A stretch of DNA of 64,000 nucleotides from JAGPUQ01 sp050179115 (GTDB lineage: Bacteria; Pseudomonadota; Gammaproteobacteria; Pseudomonadales; Porticoccaceae), in the NCBI GenBank assembly GCA_050179115.1, contig JBFXFL010000001.1:1-64000 (forward strand), read 5' to 3'. Under the pieces are notes generated by a model. The model did no database searches and was not told the origin of the DNA. It saw only the letters and a program-made list of their open reading frames with translations. The position numbers were made by a program, and so were the translations under genes. This document shows, piece after piece, positions 42,424-52,322 of the stretch. Within the stretch, counting starts at the first letter, position 1. Every line of letters begins with the position of its first letter.

Positions 42424-43008
42424 ATGCATTCCTTGCCGTACCGTCGCGAAGGCCATGACCTGCTGATCGAGGTGCGCCTGAACGCGGTGCGGCAGCTGTT
42501 CAATACACTCGATCCATCCCCGTTCCACGAAAAGGATCTGGATAGCGCCGCCGAGCACTATCTGGTGAGTGCGGTGGAGGAATTGCCTGCGGATGCGGCT
42601 TTCAAAGTGGTGGTTTACCTGCCGGCCGCGGAACTGGCCACCGCGCAGGCCCGCCTGCTCCCCGAAGCCATCCACAACTATTTCGCCTGGCAGGCGAGCG
42701 AAGCCCATCGGCGCCTGCGCGGCCACTTGCGCGAGGCCCGGGACGCACTGGTGATGGGTGCGCTGTTTCTCGCGCTCTGCGTGGCGATCAGCGCCTTGGT
42801 CGGAGCCCGCCTGACGGGATTGTTGGCCGACTTCCTGAGCGAAGGCACCCTGATCATCGGCTGGGTGGCGCTGTGGCGGCCGGTGGATCTCTTTCTGTAC
42901 GCCTGGCGTCCGCTGCGGCGCCAGCGGCGCAATCTGGAGCGTATCGCCGGCGCGCCCGTGGAACTGCGGTCGGACGACCGGCTGAGCGGGGCCGGCGCAG
43001 CGCGCTAA
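42424..43008 (+). CDS. predicted inner-membrane protein of unknown function
   Basis: A 194-residue protein. The first ~105 residues are soluble (LLIEVRLNAVRQLFNTLDPS, HYLVSAVEELPADAAFKVVV). Two membrane helices follow, DALVMGALFLALCVAISALV and a second one around residues 138-158, then a basic tail (RRQRRNLERIA). I do not recognise a named family. Its 3' end overlaps the convergent nuclease gene by four bases. Confidence 0.75.
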   Translation: MHSLPYRREGHDLLIEVRLNAVRQLFNTLDPSPFHEKDLDSAAEHYLVSAVEELPADAAFKVVVYLPAAELATAQARLLPEAIHNYFAWQASEAHRRLRGHLREARDALVMGALFLALCVAISALVGARLTGLLADFLSEGTLIIGWVALWRPVDLFLYAWRPLRRQRRNLERIAGAPVELRSDDRLSGAGAAR

Positions 43009-43817
43009 GGCCCCGGGGCGAGCGCGGCATCCGGGGTCGGCAGCCTCATACGCCAGTCGCCGCGCCGGCTCCGATAGACCCAGCCGCGCACTTCAACCGA
43101 CTGCCCGCGCCAGGCGGCCAGCGTCGATCGCTCCCAGTACGGCTGATGCTCGGGGTAGATCAGGGCGCGAAAGCCGCCAGCGAACTCGATCCACCAGGTA
43201 TCACCGAACAGAACCCGCTCGACCCGCCCGCGGACCCGCTGAAAGCCACCGTGCACGATCGCCGTACTCGCGGTCGGACCTGCGGCGGATGGACTCCACA
43301 AGCCGATGCGTGCCGTGCGCGCAACGTACTCGGCAGCGCGCAGGCAGTCCGCCAACGCGACATTGGGCGGGATGACCACCTGGTAAGCGAGACCCTGGCG
43401 CAGCAACTCCCGCTCGAGATTGCGCCCGCCGCTGCTGACATGGGCGAGCAGGCGGCCGTAGTGGTCGAGTCGCTCGCGATCGACGTGCAGGGTAACGGCG
43501 GCAGCCGTCTTGCCGGTGCGACGATCCGCGCCGAGCAGCTGTTCAAGCGCGGCCTTGGCAGCACTCGCGAGGGGTTCATCGGGGGCACCCCGATGACCGA
43601 GCTCCGGCGCATTGATGCCCAGCATCCGTACCTGGCGCCCGTCGGCGAGCGCCAGGGTATCGCCGTCGATCACCCGTGCGGCCCGCGCAGTCTCGCCGGG
43701 GTCGGGCAATTCACAGTCCGCTGCGCTGACGCGGCCGCAGCCGGCAGTCAACGCGATCGCCAACACCATGAAAAACGCGCCTCGGGAGCAGCTCCCGGGC
43801 GCGTTGCGAACGCTCAT
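43005..43817 (-). CDS. exported thermonuclease-like (SNase) protein
   Basis: A 270-residue protein with a staphylococcal-nuclease domain: ARVIDGDTLALADGRQVRML, then GINAPELGHRG, and LDHYGRLLAHV with the catalytic Arg. The N-terminus is hydrophobic (FFMVLAIALTAGC) and may be a lipoprotein signal ending at that Cys. A C-terminal OB-like domain (WWIEFAGGFRALIYPEHQPY) follows. The start is uncertain: ATG 43817 or ATG 43769, because the rpmE terminator lies between them. Confidence 0.85.
   Translation of the reverse strand: MSVRNAPGSCSRGAFFMVLAIALTAGCGRVSAADCELPDPGETARAARVIDGDTLALADGRQVRMLGINAPELGHRGAPDEPLASAAKAALEQLLGADRRTGKTAAAVTLHVDRERLDHYGRLLAHVSSGGRNLERELLRQGLAYQVVIPPNVALADCLRAAEYVARTARIGLWSPSAAGPTASTAIVHGGFQRVRGRVERVLFGDTWWIEFAGGFRALIYPEHQPYWERSTLAAWRGQSVEVRGWVYRSRRGDWRMRLPTPDAALAPGP
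43771..43805 (-). terminator. Rho-independent terminator of rpmE, inside the nuclease 5' end
   Basis: An 8-bp stem (43774-43781 with 43798-43805), one bulged T, a further 6-bp stem (43783-43788 with 43792-43797) and a 3-nt loop. On the minus strand the stem runs into a T5 tract. It lies 26 bp after the rpmE stop and overlaps the first codons of the longer nuclease reading. Confidence 0.8.
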
Positions 43818-43831
43818 CAGGTTCGGTGGGG

Positions 43832-44044
43832 CTATTTGGCCGCCATGGTACCGAAACGCTTGTTGAAGCGGTCGATACGGCCGCCGGCGTCGGCATTCTT
43901 CTGTTTGCCGGTATAGAACGGGTGACAGGCCGAACATACATCGAGGTGGATATTCTCGGTCAACGTGGACCCGACCACGATCACATTGCCGCAACCGCAG
44001 GTCGCGGTCAGCTTGCCGTAAGGGGGATGGATTTCTGCTTTCAT
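43832..44044 (-). CDS. rpmE: 50S ribosomal protein L31
   Basis: A 70-residue L31 of the zinc-binding (C+) type: MKAEIHPPYGKLTATCGCGN, then HLDVCSACHPFYTGKQK with the CxxC pair, then RIDRFNKRFG. Start at 44044 as in the family. A strong terminator follows within 30 bp. Confidence 0.97.
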   Translation of the reverse strand: MKAEIHPPYGKLTATCGCGNVIVVGSTLTENIHLDVCSACHPFYTGKQKNADAGGRIDRFNKRFGTMAAK

Positions 44045-44220
44045 GGGATTGTCTCTCGGACGTGACTTGCGTGCCGCCACCCGGTCAATTACCTTGCCGC
44101 ACCGGGTACCGCGCGCTCCGTGCCTGTGGGAGCGCGCATACTACCAGAAAGCGACTTTCGTTCAAGGCGCGCGCTGGCGTTCAAGGCGCAAGCTCGTCAC
44201 GTATCAGGCACAGTCTGCGC

Positions 44221-46419
44221 ATGGCCCCACCCTTCTGCTACCGGATCGCGGTTCCCTCGCCGTTGCGGCGATTGTTCGATTACCTGCCTCCGGCTGGCCC
44301 TGGAGACACGGCCCTCAAGCCCGGTACCCGGGTAAAGGTGCCATTCGGCAAACGCGAACTGACCGGGCTGGTCATCGCCGCGGCAGACGCCAGCGAGCTC
44401 GCGGCGGCGCAGTTGCGGCCCGTCACTGCGGTGCTGGATTGCGAACCCCTGCTCCCCGACGAACTGCTGACCCTCGCGCTCTGGGCCGCCGACTATTACC
44501 AGTACCCCATCGGGGAGGCGCTCGCCGCGATTCTGCCGGGACCGCTGCGCCACGGCGAACCACTCCCGGAGACCGGCACCTGGCACTGGCAGCTCAGCAG
44601 CCGCGCGCTGGGACTGCCGGACACCGCGCTGGCGCGCGCACCGCGCCGGCAGCAGCTCTTGGCCCTGTTGCGGGACGGACCACGTTCGGCGGCGCACATC
44701 AAAAGCGCGGGTATTCCGGCCACGGCGATCCGCGCCCTGGCCGACGACGGCCTGATCGAGCGCCGGCGCACCCACCCGGCGGCCGCCGTGGTGGCGGATG
44801 CACTGCTCGCGGAAACGCCGCCACCCTTGCACTCCGACCAGGCGGACGCGCTCGCGACCATCGAACTGCACGGCTATCACGCCTACCTGCTGCACGGCGA
44901 TACCGGGACCGGCAAGACCGAGGTTTATCTGCGCGCCATAGCGCAGGTACTGCGCCAGGGACGCCAGGCGCTGGTGCTGGTGCCCGAGATCGGCCTGACA
45001 CCCCAGACGCTGGCGCGCTTCGAGCAGCGCTTCCATTGCACGATTGCGGTGCTGCATTCCGGGCTCAGCGGCGGCGAACGCACCCGCGCCTGGGCACAGG
45101 CGCGCGACGGCAGCGCCGGCATTGTGATCGGCACCCGCTCCGCGGTGTTCGTGCCCCTGCGCGCGCCTGGCATCCTCATCGTCGATGAGGAACACGATCT
45201 CTCGTTCAAACAGCAGGAGGGTTTTCGCTATTCCGCGCGGGATGTCGCGGTGATGCGCGCGCGCAGCGCCGGTATTCCCCTCGTGCTCGGTTCGGCGACA
45301 CCATCGCTGGAAAGCTTCCACAACGCCCGCTCCGGTCGCTACCGCCTGCTGCGTCTGATAGGACGCCCAGGTGAACGGGCGGCACCGGCGTGGCAATTGC
45401 TGGATCTGCGTCGCGGGCGACTGAACGAAGGCATATCCGCGCCCGCCGTCCAGGCGATAGGCAAGGCCCTCGCGGACGGCCATCAGGTGCTGGTGTTCCT
45501 CAACCGCCGCGGCTACGCCGCCGCGCTGCTGTGCCACGACTGCGCCTGGATCGCCCGCTGTCCCCACTGCGAAACCCGGCTCACGGTCCATATGGCATCG
45601 CGGCGGCTGATCTGCCACCACTGCGAATTCCGCCAGGCGCTGCCGGCGGTGTGCCCGGGGTGCGCCAGCGCCAATCTCCAGCCGCTCGGCCAGGGCACGG
45701 AAAAAACCGAGCTGATTCTGGAAAGCCTGTTTCCCGGCGTACCGGTCATGCGCGTCGACCGGGATTCAACCCGGCGCAAAAATGCCTTGCATGAACTGTT
45801 CGACCGGCTCGACGAGGGTGCTCCCTGCATCCTCGTGGGCACCCAGATGCTGGCCAAGGGGCACCATTTCCCCCGGGTGACGCTGGCGGTAATCCTCAGC
45901 GCCGACGACGGTCTGATGAGCACGGATTTTCGCGGCGGCGAGCGCATGGGGCAGTTGCTCACCCAGGTGGCGGGGCGCGCCGGACGCGGCGAGCATCCCG
46001 GCACGGTGCTCGTGCAGAGCCACTACTGCGACCATCCACTGATCACGACCCTCATGCGCGAGGGCTACCCCGCGCTGGCCGAACAACTGCTGGAGGAACG
46101 CGCCGCCGCGGGCATGCCGCCCTGGCGTGCGCTCGCCCTGCTGCGCGCCGAAGCGCGCGATCCGCGCCATGCCGAAGCCTTGTTGACGGCAGCGCGACGC
46201 GCGGGTGAAGCGCTGGGTCAGCCGGTATGTTTTCTGGGTCCACTGCCGGCGCCCCTGGAAAAACGCGGCGGTCGCTACCGCTTTCAGCTCAGCCTCAATG
46301 CCGGCAACCGGGCCGCGCTCCAGCGGCTGCTGACCCCTCTGGCGCTGTTGCTGGAGACCCTGCCCGAAGCGCGGGGGGTACGCTGGAGCATCGATGTGGA
46401 TCCCCAGGAAATGATGTGA
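44221..46419 (+). CDS. priA: primosomal replication helicase PriA
   Basis: Restarts collapsed replication forks. 732 residues. N-terminal 3'-DNA-binding domain (YRIAVPSPLRRLFDYLPP), Walker A in GDTGTGKTEVYLRAI, DEEH box in ILIVDEEHDLSFKQQEGFRY, and zinc-binding cysteines in CHDCAWIARCPHCETRL and CHHCEFRQALPAVCPGC. ATG 44221 fits the family start; upstream in-frame ATGs would extend into the rpmE leader. Confidence 0.97.
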   Translation: MAPPFCYRIAVPSPLRRLFDYLPPAGPGDTALKPGTRVKVPFGKRELTGLVIAAADASELAAAQLRPVTAVLDCEPLLPDELLTLALWAADYYQYPIGEALAAILPGPLRHGEPLPETGTWHWQLSSRALGLPDTALARAPRRQQLLALLRDGPRSAAHIKSAGIPATAIRALADDGLIERRRTHPAAAVVADALLAETPPPLHSDQADALATIELHGYHAYLLHGDTGTGKTEVYLRAIAQVLRQGRQALVLVPEIGLTPQTLARFEQRFHCTIAVLHSGLSGGERTRAWAQARDGSAGIVIGTRSAVFVPLRAPGILIVDEEHDLSFKQQEGFRYSARDVAVMRARSAGIPLVLGSATPSLESFHNARSGRYRLLRLIGRPGERAAPAWQLLDLRRGRLNEGISAPAVQAIGKALADGHQVLVFLNRRGYAAALLCHDCAWIARCPHCETRLTVHMASRRLICHHCEFRQALPAVCPGCASANLQPLGQGTEKTELILESLFPGVPVMRVDRDSTRRKNALHELFDRLDEGAPCILVGTQMLAKGHHFPRVTLAVILSADDGLMSTDFRGGERMGQLLTQVAGRAGRGEHPGTVLVQSHYCDHPLITTLMREGYPALAEQLLEERAAAGMPPWRALALLRAEARDPRHAEALLTAARRAGEALGQPVCFLGPLPAPLEKRGGRYRFQLSLNAGNRAALQRLLTPLALLLETLPEARGVRWSIDVDPQEMM

Positions 46420-46463
46420 GCTGACTGACTGAAAATCGCGCAGAACAGCCCCATGAGGCCAGG

Positions 46464-47858
46464 TTATTTGCCTTTGTGAAAACTGAACGCGCGCCGCTTT
46501 TTGGCGATCTGGCGCGGGGTCAATTCGTTCTTGCGGCCGGCGAAGGGGTTCACCGTGGATTTGAGTTCGATCCGTACCGGCGTGCCGTGCAGATCCAGTT
46601 CGCGCCGGTAGGTTTTTTCGAGATAGCGGACATAGTGATCCGGCAGGGCTTCGACCTGGTTGCCGTGAATCACGATCAGCGGCGGATTGCGTCCACCGGG
46701 ATGGGCAAAGCGCGGCTTGACGCGGCGTCCGCGCACCATCGGCGGCGGGTGGGTCGCCACTGCATCCTTGAGAATGCGCGTCAGGCGATTGGTGCTGTAC
46801 TTGTCGGTGGCGGCTGCATGGGCTTTCTGGATCGAGGGGTACAGATTGCCCACGGCGCTGCCGTGCAGCGCGGAAATGAAGTGGATGTCGACGAAATCGG
46901 CGAAGCGCAGGCGGCGCTCCAACTCGCGCTTCACCCAGTCGCGCTGATCCGGCTCCAGCCCGTCCCACTTGTTGATCGCGATGACCAGGGCGCGGCCCGC
47001 CTCGATGCAATAGCCCAGCAGATGCAGGTCCTGATCGACCAGTCCCTCGCTGGCGTCGACCATCAACACGGTGACATGGGCATCGTCGATGGCTTTCAGG
47101 GTTTTCACGATGGAGAATTTTTCCACCGCCTCATCGATACTCTTGCGCCGCCGGACACCGGCGGTATCGATCAGGGTGTAGGCCCGACCGCCGCGCTCGT
47201 AGTCGATATAGATGCTGTCGCGCGTGGTGCCGGGCTGGTCGAACACCACGACCCGCTCTTCGCCGAGCAGGCGATTCACCAGGGTGGACTTGCCGACATT
47301 CGGTCGCCCCACCACCGCCACCCGGATGCTGGAGGCGACCGCCGCCGGGACCTCTTCCGGCGGCTTCTCCGGCAACGCGGCCATTACCGCCGTCAACAAT
47401 GCATTGACGCCCCGCCCCTGGGTGGCGGTCACCGCAAACACCTGCGCGAAACCGAGGCGGTGAAACTCCGCCAGCACCACATCGGGATTGGTGCCGTCGA
47501 TTTTGTTCGCGGCAAGAAACACCGTGGCGGACCGCTGCCGCAGGCGGCGCGCCACATCTTCATCGATGCCGGTCAATCCGTCGTGGCTGTCCACCATGAA
47601 GATGATGACATCGGCTTCGTCCACGGCGCGAAACGACTGCTCCGCCATGACGCTGTCGATGCCTTCTTCGCGTCCGGTTATGCCGCCGGTATCGATCACC
47701 ACGAAGCGGCGACCGGCGAAATGCGCCTCCCCGTACTGGCGATCACGGGTCAACCCGGGAAAATCGGCGACCAGCGCCTCGCGGGATCGCGTCAGGCGAT
47801 TGAAGAGAGTGGATTTGCCGACGTTGGGACGGCCGACCAGAGCGACGACGGGGAGCAT
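46464..47858 (-). CDS. der: ribosome-assembly GTPase Der (EngA)
   Basis: A tandem-GTPase protein for 50S assembly, 464 residues. Two G1 motifs, VALVGRPNVGKSTLFNRL near the N-terminus and VAVVGRPNVGKSTLVNRLLG near residue 185, plus a C-terminal KH-like domain. First of a run of minus-strand genes whose order der-bamB-yfgM-hisS-ispG-rodZ-pilW-rlmN-ndk (read from right to left in transcription) is conserved in gammaproteobacteria. Confidence 0.97.
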   Translation of the reverse strand: MLPVVALVGRPNVGKSTLFNRLTRSREALVADFPGLTRDRQYGEAHFAGRRFVVIDTGGITGREEGIDSVMAEQSFRAVDEADVIIFMVDSHDGLTGIDEDVARRLRQRSATVFLAANKIDGTNPDVVLAEFHRLGFAQVFAVTATQGRGVNALLTAVMAALPEKPPEEVPAAVASSIRVAVVGRPNVGKSTLVNRLLGEERVVVFDQPGTTRDSIYIDYERGGRAYTLIDTAGVRRRKSIDEAVEKFSIVKTLKAIDDAHVTVLMVDASEGLVDQDLHLLGYCIEAGRALVIAINKWDGLEPDQRDWVKRELERRLRFADFVDIHFISALHGSAVGNLYPSIQKAHAAATDKYSTNRLTRILKDAVATHPPPMVRGRRVKPRFAHPGGRNPPLIVIHGNQVEALPDHYVRYLEKTYRRELDLHGTPVRIELKSTVNPFAGRKNELTPRQIAKKRRAFSFHKGK

Positions 47859-47940
47859 GATTCAGGACAGGATGCGGCGCCCAGGGCGCGGACGCCGCAT
47901 TCTACTCCCTGGCAAGCCGCCGCGCCCGCTGGCCGGTCGC

Positions 47941-49188
47941 TCAGTGCGAGCGCAATTCGTAGGCAGACAGGTCGCCGCTGTTGTCGAGCACATAGAGCCG
48001 CTCGCCATCGCTCGCCAGCGACGTGCTCACGCCGTCACTATCGACCTTGACGCGACCGACGATGCGACCGTCAACCTGCGACAGCAGATGCAGGTAGCCC
48101 TCGACATCCGCCACCGCCACCACGTCACCTATCGCTTGCGGCGCACTCAGATTGCGCAGCCGAAGGTCGCGGTTGACCCACAGCTCCTGGCCTCCGGTAG
48201 CGCGCAGTGCGATCACCTGATCTTCGGTGCCCACGATGTAGAGCTGGTTGGTACCGAGCGACGGAGCGCGATGACTGGACGCATCCCGCGCCCAGAGTTC
48301 GCGTCCGGTACCGCGGCTGTAGGCCGCGACCCGGCCCTGGTAGCTGACGGCGTACAGGATGTCACCACCCAGCACCGGGGTATTCACATCCACCATGCGT
48401 TCGAGTTCCGTGCGTCCGCTCGGCATGGCGACTCGGGCCTCCCACACGACGGTACCGTTGGCGGCGTCAAACGCCACCAACTTGCCATTGGCGAAGCCGA
48501 CGACCGCCAGACTCTCCGTCATCACCGGTGCCGCTGTGGCGCGCAGGGTGAGCAGCGGGCGATCACCTTCGAACGACCAGAGCTGCTTGCCGGTCTGTAC
48601 CGAAAATCCGAACACCTTGGCGTCTTGCGTCGCCACTACCACCACGTCGGCGTTGGCCGCCGCCGGTGCGAGCATCTCGCTGGACAATGCCACGCGCCAG
48701 GCTTCTTCACCGCTGCCCGCCTGCAGGGCAATCAGATCACCTTCTACACCGCCCACCAGCACCAGGCCGCCGCCCACCCCGACACCGCCGGTCAGGGTCA
48801 TGTCGAGATCGGTACGCCAGCGGCGCTCGCCCTCGGCGGCATCTACCGCCACCACTCGACCATCGCGGCTTGCGGCATAGACCACGCCATCGACAACCAC
48901 TGGCACCAGGGTAGCGTCCTGGGGTTCCTGTTCCTTGCCGACCCCAAGGCTCCATACGCGTTTGAGATCGACGCTGGCCTCAATTTTTTTGAGGTCGTTC
49001 GGCTCGCCTGCTTTCTTGTCCTTTTTTTTCTGCTCTTTCTTCTGTGCGTCTGTGAGTTCCTGGGAGTCGCCGGCTGCGGCGGTATCCGCTGCCACGGGCT
49101 CCGTCACATCCTTTTTGCCCCAGAATTTCAGACTGCCGCAACCGGACAGGAGGAGTGCCAGCGCCAAAGCTACGAATATCGGCCTCAC
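47941..49188 (-). CDS. bamB: outer-membrane assembly lipoprotein BamB
   Basis: A 415-residue eight-bladed PQQ-type beta-propeller of the BAM complex. The signal peptide with lipobox (ALALALLLSGCGSLKFW) gives a lipidated Cys near residue 17. Propeller blades are seen as GVVYAASRDGRVVAVDAAEG, GLVLVGGVEGDLIALQAGSG and similar repeats. An extra charged linker (ELTDAQKKEQKKKDKKAGEP) precedes the first blade. It overlaps the upstream YfgM-like gene by four bases. Confidence 0.95.
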   Translation of the reverse strand: MRPIFVALALALLLSGCGSLKFWGKKDVTEPVAADTAAAGDSQELTDAQKKEQKKKDKKAGEPNDLKKIEASVDLKRVWSLGVGKEQEPQDATLVPVVVDGVVYAASRDGRVVAVDAAEGERRWRTDLDMTLTGGVGVGGGLVLVGGVEGDLIALQAGSGEEAWRVALSSEMLAPAAANADVVVVATQDAKVFGFSVQTGKQLWSFEGDRPLLTLRATAAPVMTESLAVVGFANGKLVAFDAANGTVVWEARVAMPSGRTELERMVDVNTPVLGGDILYAVSYQGRVAAYSRGTGRELWARDASSHRAPSLGTNQLYIVGTEDQVIALRATGGQELWVNRDLRLRNLSAPQAIGDVVAVADVEGYLHLLSQVDGRIVGRVKVDSDGVSTSLASDGERLYVLDNSGDLSAYELRSH

Positions 49189-49871
49189 TGCGTCGCCTCC
49201 TGGGCTTCGCCCTGTACGGGCTGCACCTGATTGAGTTTGATTTCAAGCAGCGATTTCAACAGTCCATCACGGTTGTCGAGGCGCGCCAGCGCCGTTTGGT
49301 AGTCAGCCCGCGCGGCGTCGGTTTCACCGCGCAGGAAGCGGATATCACCCCGCGCTTCCGCAAAAATCCCCACCATGGCATCGGGCACCTGGGCATCCGC
49401 CAGGGGCAGGGCTTCGTCGTATTTCTCCTGGGCGGTCAGCACCCGCACCAGGCGCAGTTGCGCGATCTGGGCAAGCTCCCTGTCATGGCTGTTCTGCATG
49501 ACCGCCCGTAATTCGAGCGCGGCGGTATCCAGATCGTTCCGCGCGACCGCGAGTCGTGCGAGCAGCAACCCCGCGAGCGTGGCGTACTGGGTACGACCGT
49601 AATCGGTCTTGAGCTTCTGCGCCGTTGCCACCAGGGCGTCGAGGCGTTTCGGATCCATATCCTGGAGGGGCGCACTGGCGACCCCGGCCATCATCTCCTC
49701 GTAAACCAGGGATGCGGCTTCCGCTGTGCGCGCACGCGTCCCCTGCCACTGTTGCCAGCCGAACCAGCCGCCGACGACCAGCGCCACCGCGAGCGCCACC
49801 GGCGCCCCGTATTGTTTCCACCAGCGCCGCAGCGCATCCAGTTGTTCCTGATCGGCGTGATAATCGGCCAT
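49185..49871 (-). CDS. YfgM-like TPR membrane protein
   Basis: A 228-residue protein with one membrane helix (VALAVALVVGGWFGWQQW, residues ~25-42) and a periplasmic tetratricopeptide domain. YfgM works with the periplasmic chaperone PpiD at the translocon. Position between hisS and bamB and the N-terminal EQLDALRRWWKQYG match the family. Confidence 0.92.
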   Translation of the reverse strand: MADYHADQEQLDALRRWWKQYGAPVALAVALVVGGWFGWQQWQGTRARTAEAASLVYEEMMAGVASAPLQDMDPKRLDALVATAQKLKTDYGRTQYATLAGLLLARLAVARNDLDTAALELRAVMQNSHDRELAQIAQLRLVRVLTAQEKYDEALPLADAQVPDAMVGIFAEARGDIRFLRGETDAARADYQTALARLDNRDGLLKSLLEIKLNQVQPVQGEAQEATQ

Positions 49872-49908
49872 GGTCTGCTCTTGGTTCGGTTAATGTTCAG
49901 CTGGAAAT

Positions 49909-51189
49909 TCAGGCAGGTGGGCGCTGGCATTCCCGCCGCAACAGCGCGATCAACGCATCCAGGGCCAGCACTTCCTGGGGCTGGTCCCGGCGCAGATACT
50001 TGAGGGTAATGCGCTCGCTCGCCACTTCATCCTCGCCCAGGATCAGCGCGAACGCCGCGCCGCTGCGATCGGCCCGTTTCATCTGGCTTTTCAGACTGCC
50101 GCCGCCGCAGTGGCTCTGAAGACGCAGTTGCGGCACGGCGTCCCGCAGCCGCTCGGCGATCTGGAGCGCCCTGACACCGACGGCGCCCGCGACCACGAAA
50201 TACGCGTCCAGTGGATCGGTACCTGGCACAACGCCCGCCGCCTCCAGCAGCAGCACCAGACGCTCAAGGCCGATGCCAAAGCCGATGGCGGGGGTGGGTT
50301 CGCCGCCCAGCTGCTCGACCAGGCCGTCGTAGCGGCCGCCGGCACAGGCCGTGGCCTGGGCACCGAGCCGGTCGCTGACCCACTCGAACACCGTCTTGCC
50401 GTAGTAATCGAGGCCGCGTACCAGACGATTGTTGACGCTGTAGCGAATGCCCGCCGCCTCCAGCAGTTGGCACAGGCCGGCAAAATGGTCGCGGGACTCG
50501 GCATCAAGGTAATCCGCCAGCACCGGAGCATCGCCCAGAATTTCCCGGGTGCGCGCTACCTTGCTGTCGAGAATGCGCAGCGGATTGGTGTCGAGCCGGC
50601 GCTGACTGTCATCATCGAGTTCGCTCCGGTAGCGCTCCAGATAGGCTACCAGCGCCGCGCGATAGGCCGCGCGCGAAGCACCGCTGCCCAGGGAATTGAG
50701 CTGGAGTTCCAGATGCTCGCGAATACCCAGGTGCCGCCACAGACGCTCGGTCATCGCCAGCATTTCCGCGTCGATATCCGGGCCGGGCAGTCCGAACACT
50801 TCGGCGCCGACCTGGTGGAACTGGCGCAACCGGCCTTTCTGGGGCCGCTCGTGGCGAAACATGGGACCGCGATACCAGAGTCGCTGCACCTGGTTGCGGA
50901 GCAATCCATGCTGGGTGCAGGCGCGCACGCAACCGGCGGTACCTTCCGGCCGCAGTGTCACGCTGTCGCCGTTGCGGTCGATGAAGCTGTACATTTCTTT
51001 TTCGACGATGTCGGTGACTTCGCCGATGGAGCGCTGGAACAGCTCGGTACTCTCCAGCAGCGGAAAGCGGATTTCCTGATAGCCATAACCCGCCAGAAGC
51101 TCGGCCAGGGTCGCTTCGAGATGCTGCCAGACGGGCGTCTCGCCCGGCAAAATGTCGTTCATCCCGCGCAGGGACTGCATCGCGTTCAA
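49909..51189 (-). CDS. hisS: histidyl-tRNA synthetase
   Basis: A class II aminoacyl-tRNA synthetase, 426 residues. Motifs: LRGMNDILPGETPVWQHLE at the start, motif 2 MFRHERPQKGRLRQFHQ, histidine A loop VRGLDYYGKTVFEW and motif 3 GFGIGLERLVLL. The C-terminal anticodon-binding domain is complete. Two start codons three apart (51189 and 51180) are possible. Confidence 0.97.
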   Translation of the reverse strand: MNAMQSLRGMNDILPGETPVWQHLEATLAELLAGYGYQEIRFPLLESTELFQRSIGEVTDIVEKEMYSFIDRNGDSVTLRPEGTAGCVRACTQHGLLRNQVQRLWYRGPMFRHERPQKGRLRQFHQVGAEVFGLPGPDIDAEMLAMTERLWRHLGIREHLELQLNSLGSGASRAAYRAALVAYLERYRSELDDDSQRRLDTNPLRILDSKVARTREILGDAPVLADYLDAESRDHFAGLCQLLEAAGIRYSVNNRLVRGLDYYGKTVFEWVSDRLGAQATACAGGRYDGLVEQLGGEPTPAIGFGIGLERLVLLLEAAGVVPGTDPLDAYFVVAGAVGVRALQIAERLRDAVPQLRLQSHCGGGSLKSQMKRADRSGAAFALILGEDEVASERITLKYLRRDQPQEVLALDALIALLRRECQRPPA

Positions 51190-51204
51190 AAAGGGTACCT
51201 GGGT

Positions 51205-52317
51205 TCAACCGCGGGCGATGATGGACGCGTCCCGCTCGGCGCGCGCGCGGATTGTAGCGCGAATGTGCTGTTCGAGCTGATCGACGAGGTCGATCTTGTC
51301 GAGTTTTTGCAGGACTTTGCCGTGGGCGTACAGCAGATGCCGGGGCGTGCCGCCGGTCAGGCCGATATCGGCCACGCGCGCCTCCCCCGGACCATTGACG
51401 ATACAGCCGATGACAGCGACATCCAGGGGTTCGGTGATGTCTTCCAGTCGCTGCTCCAGCGCATTCACGGTACCGATGACATCGAAATTCTGCCGCGAGC
51501 AGCTCGGACAGGCGATCAGGTTGATGCCCTTGGTGCGCAGACGCAGGCTTTTCAGCAGATCCCAGCCGACTTTCACCTCTTCGACCGGATCGGCGGCGAG
51601 CGAAATCCGCAGGGTATCGCCGATGCCGTCGAGCAACAGCGCGCCGAGCCCGATCGCCGACTTCACGGTCCCCGAGCGCAGACCGCCGGCCTCGGTGATG
51701 CCCAGGTGCAGGGGATTGTCGATCTGGCGGGCAATCTCGCGGTAGGCCGCCACCGCCATGAACAGGTCGGACGCCTTGAGACTCACCTTGAAGTTGCGGA
51801 AATCGAGACGATCCAGAATATCGATGTGGCGCAGCGCGGACTCCACCAGTGCCGCCGGCGTCGGCTCGCCGTATTTGACTTGCAGATCCTTTTCGAGCGA
51901 ACCCGCGTTGACGCCGATACGAATCGGAACGCCCAGATCGCGCGCCTTGCGCACCAGCTCGCGCACCCGCTCCTCGCGACCGATATTGCCGGGATTGATG
52001 CGCAGGCAGTCGACCCCCAGATCCAGTACGCGCAGGGCGATCCGGTAATCGAAGTGGATATCCGCGACCAGCGGAACATCCACCTGGCGGCGAATGGCGC
52101 CGAAGGCTTCGGCAGCCTCCAGCGACGGCACCGACACCCGCACGATATCGGCCCCGGCCCGCTGGATGGCGTTGATCTGCGCCACCGTGGCAAACACGTC
52201 CGTGGTTTCGGTGTTGGTCATGCTCTGCACGGAAATTGGCGCATCGCCCCCGACCGGGACTTTGCCGACCAGAATCCGCCGGGTGTGCCGACGCTTTATC
52301 GGGCTTTCACGATCCAT
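51205..52317 (-). CDS. ispG: 4-hydroxy-3-methylbut-2-enyl diphosphate synthase IspG
   Basis: The Fe-S enzyme of the MEP isoprenoid pathway, 370 residues. It begins MDRESPIKRRHTRRILVGKV, followed by GDAPISVQSMTNTETTDV. The [4Fe-4S] ligands are in NLIACPSCSRQNFDVI and CIVNGPGEA. ATG 52317 aligns with the E. coli start; GTG 52326 overlaps the rodZ stop and is an alternative. Confidence 0.96.
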   Translation of the reverse strand: MDRESPIKRRHTRRILVGKVPVGGDAPISVQSMTNTETTDVFATVAQINAIQRAGADIVRVSVPSLEAAEAFGAIRRQVDVPLVADIHFDYRIALRVLDLGVDCLRINPGNIGREERVRELVRKARDLGVPIRIGVNAGSLEKDLQVKYGEPTPAALVESALRHIDILDRLDFRNFKVSLKASDLFMAVAAYREIARQIDNPLHLGITEAGGLRSGTVKSAIGLGALLLDGIGDTLRISLAADPVEEVKVGWDLLKSLRLRTKGINLIACPSCSRQNFDVIGTVNALEQRLEDITEPLDVAVIGCIVNGPGEARVADIGLTGGTPRHLLYAHGKVLQKLDKIDLVDQLEQHIRATIRARAERDASIIARG

Positions 52318-52322
52318 CGCGC

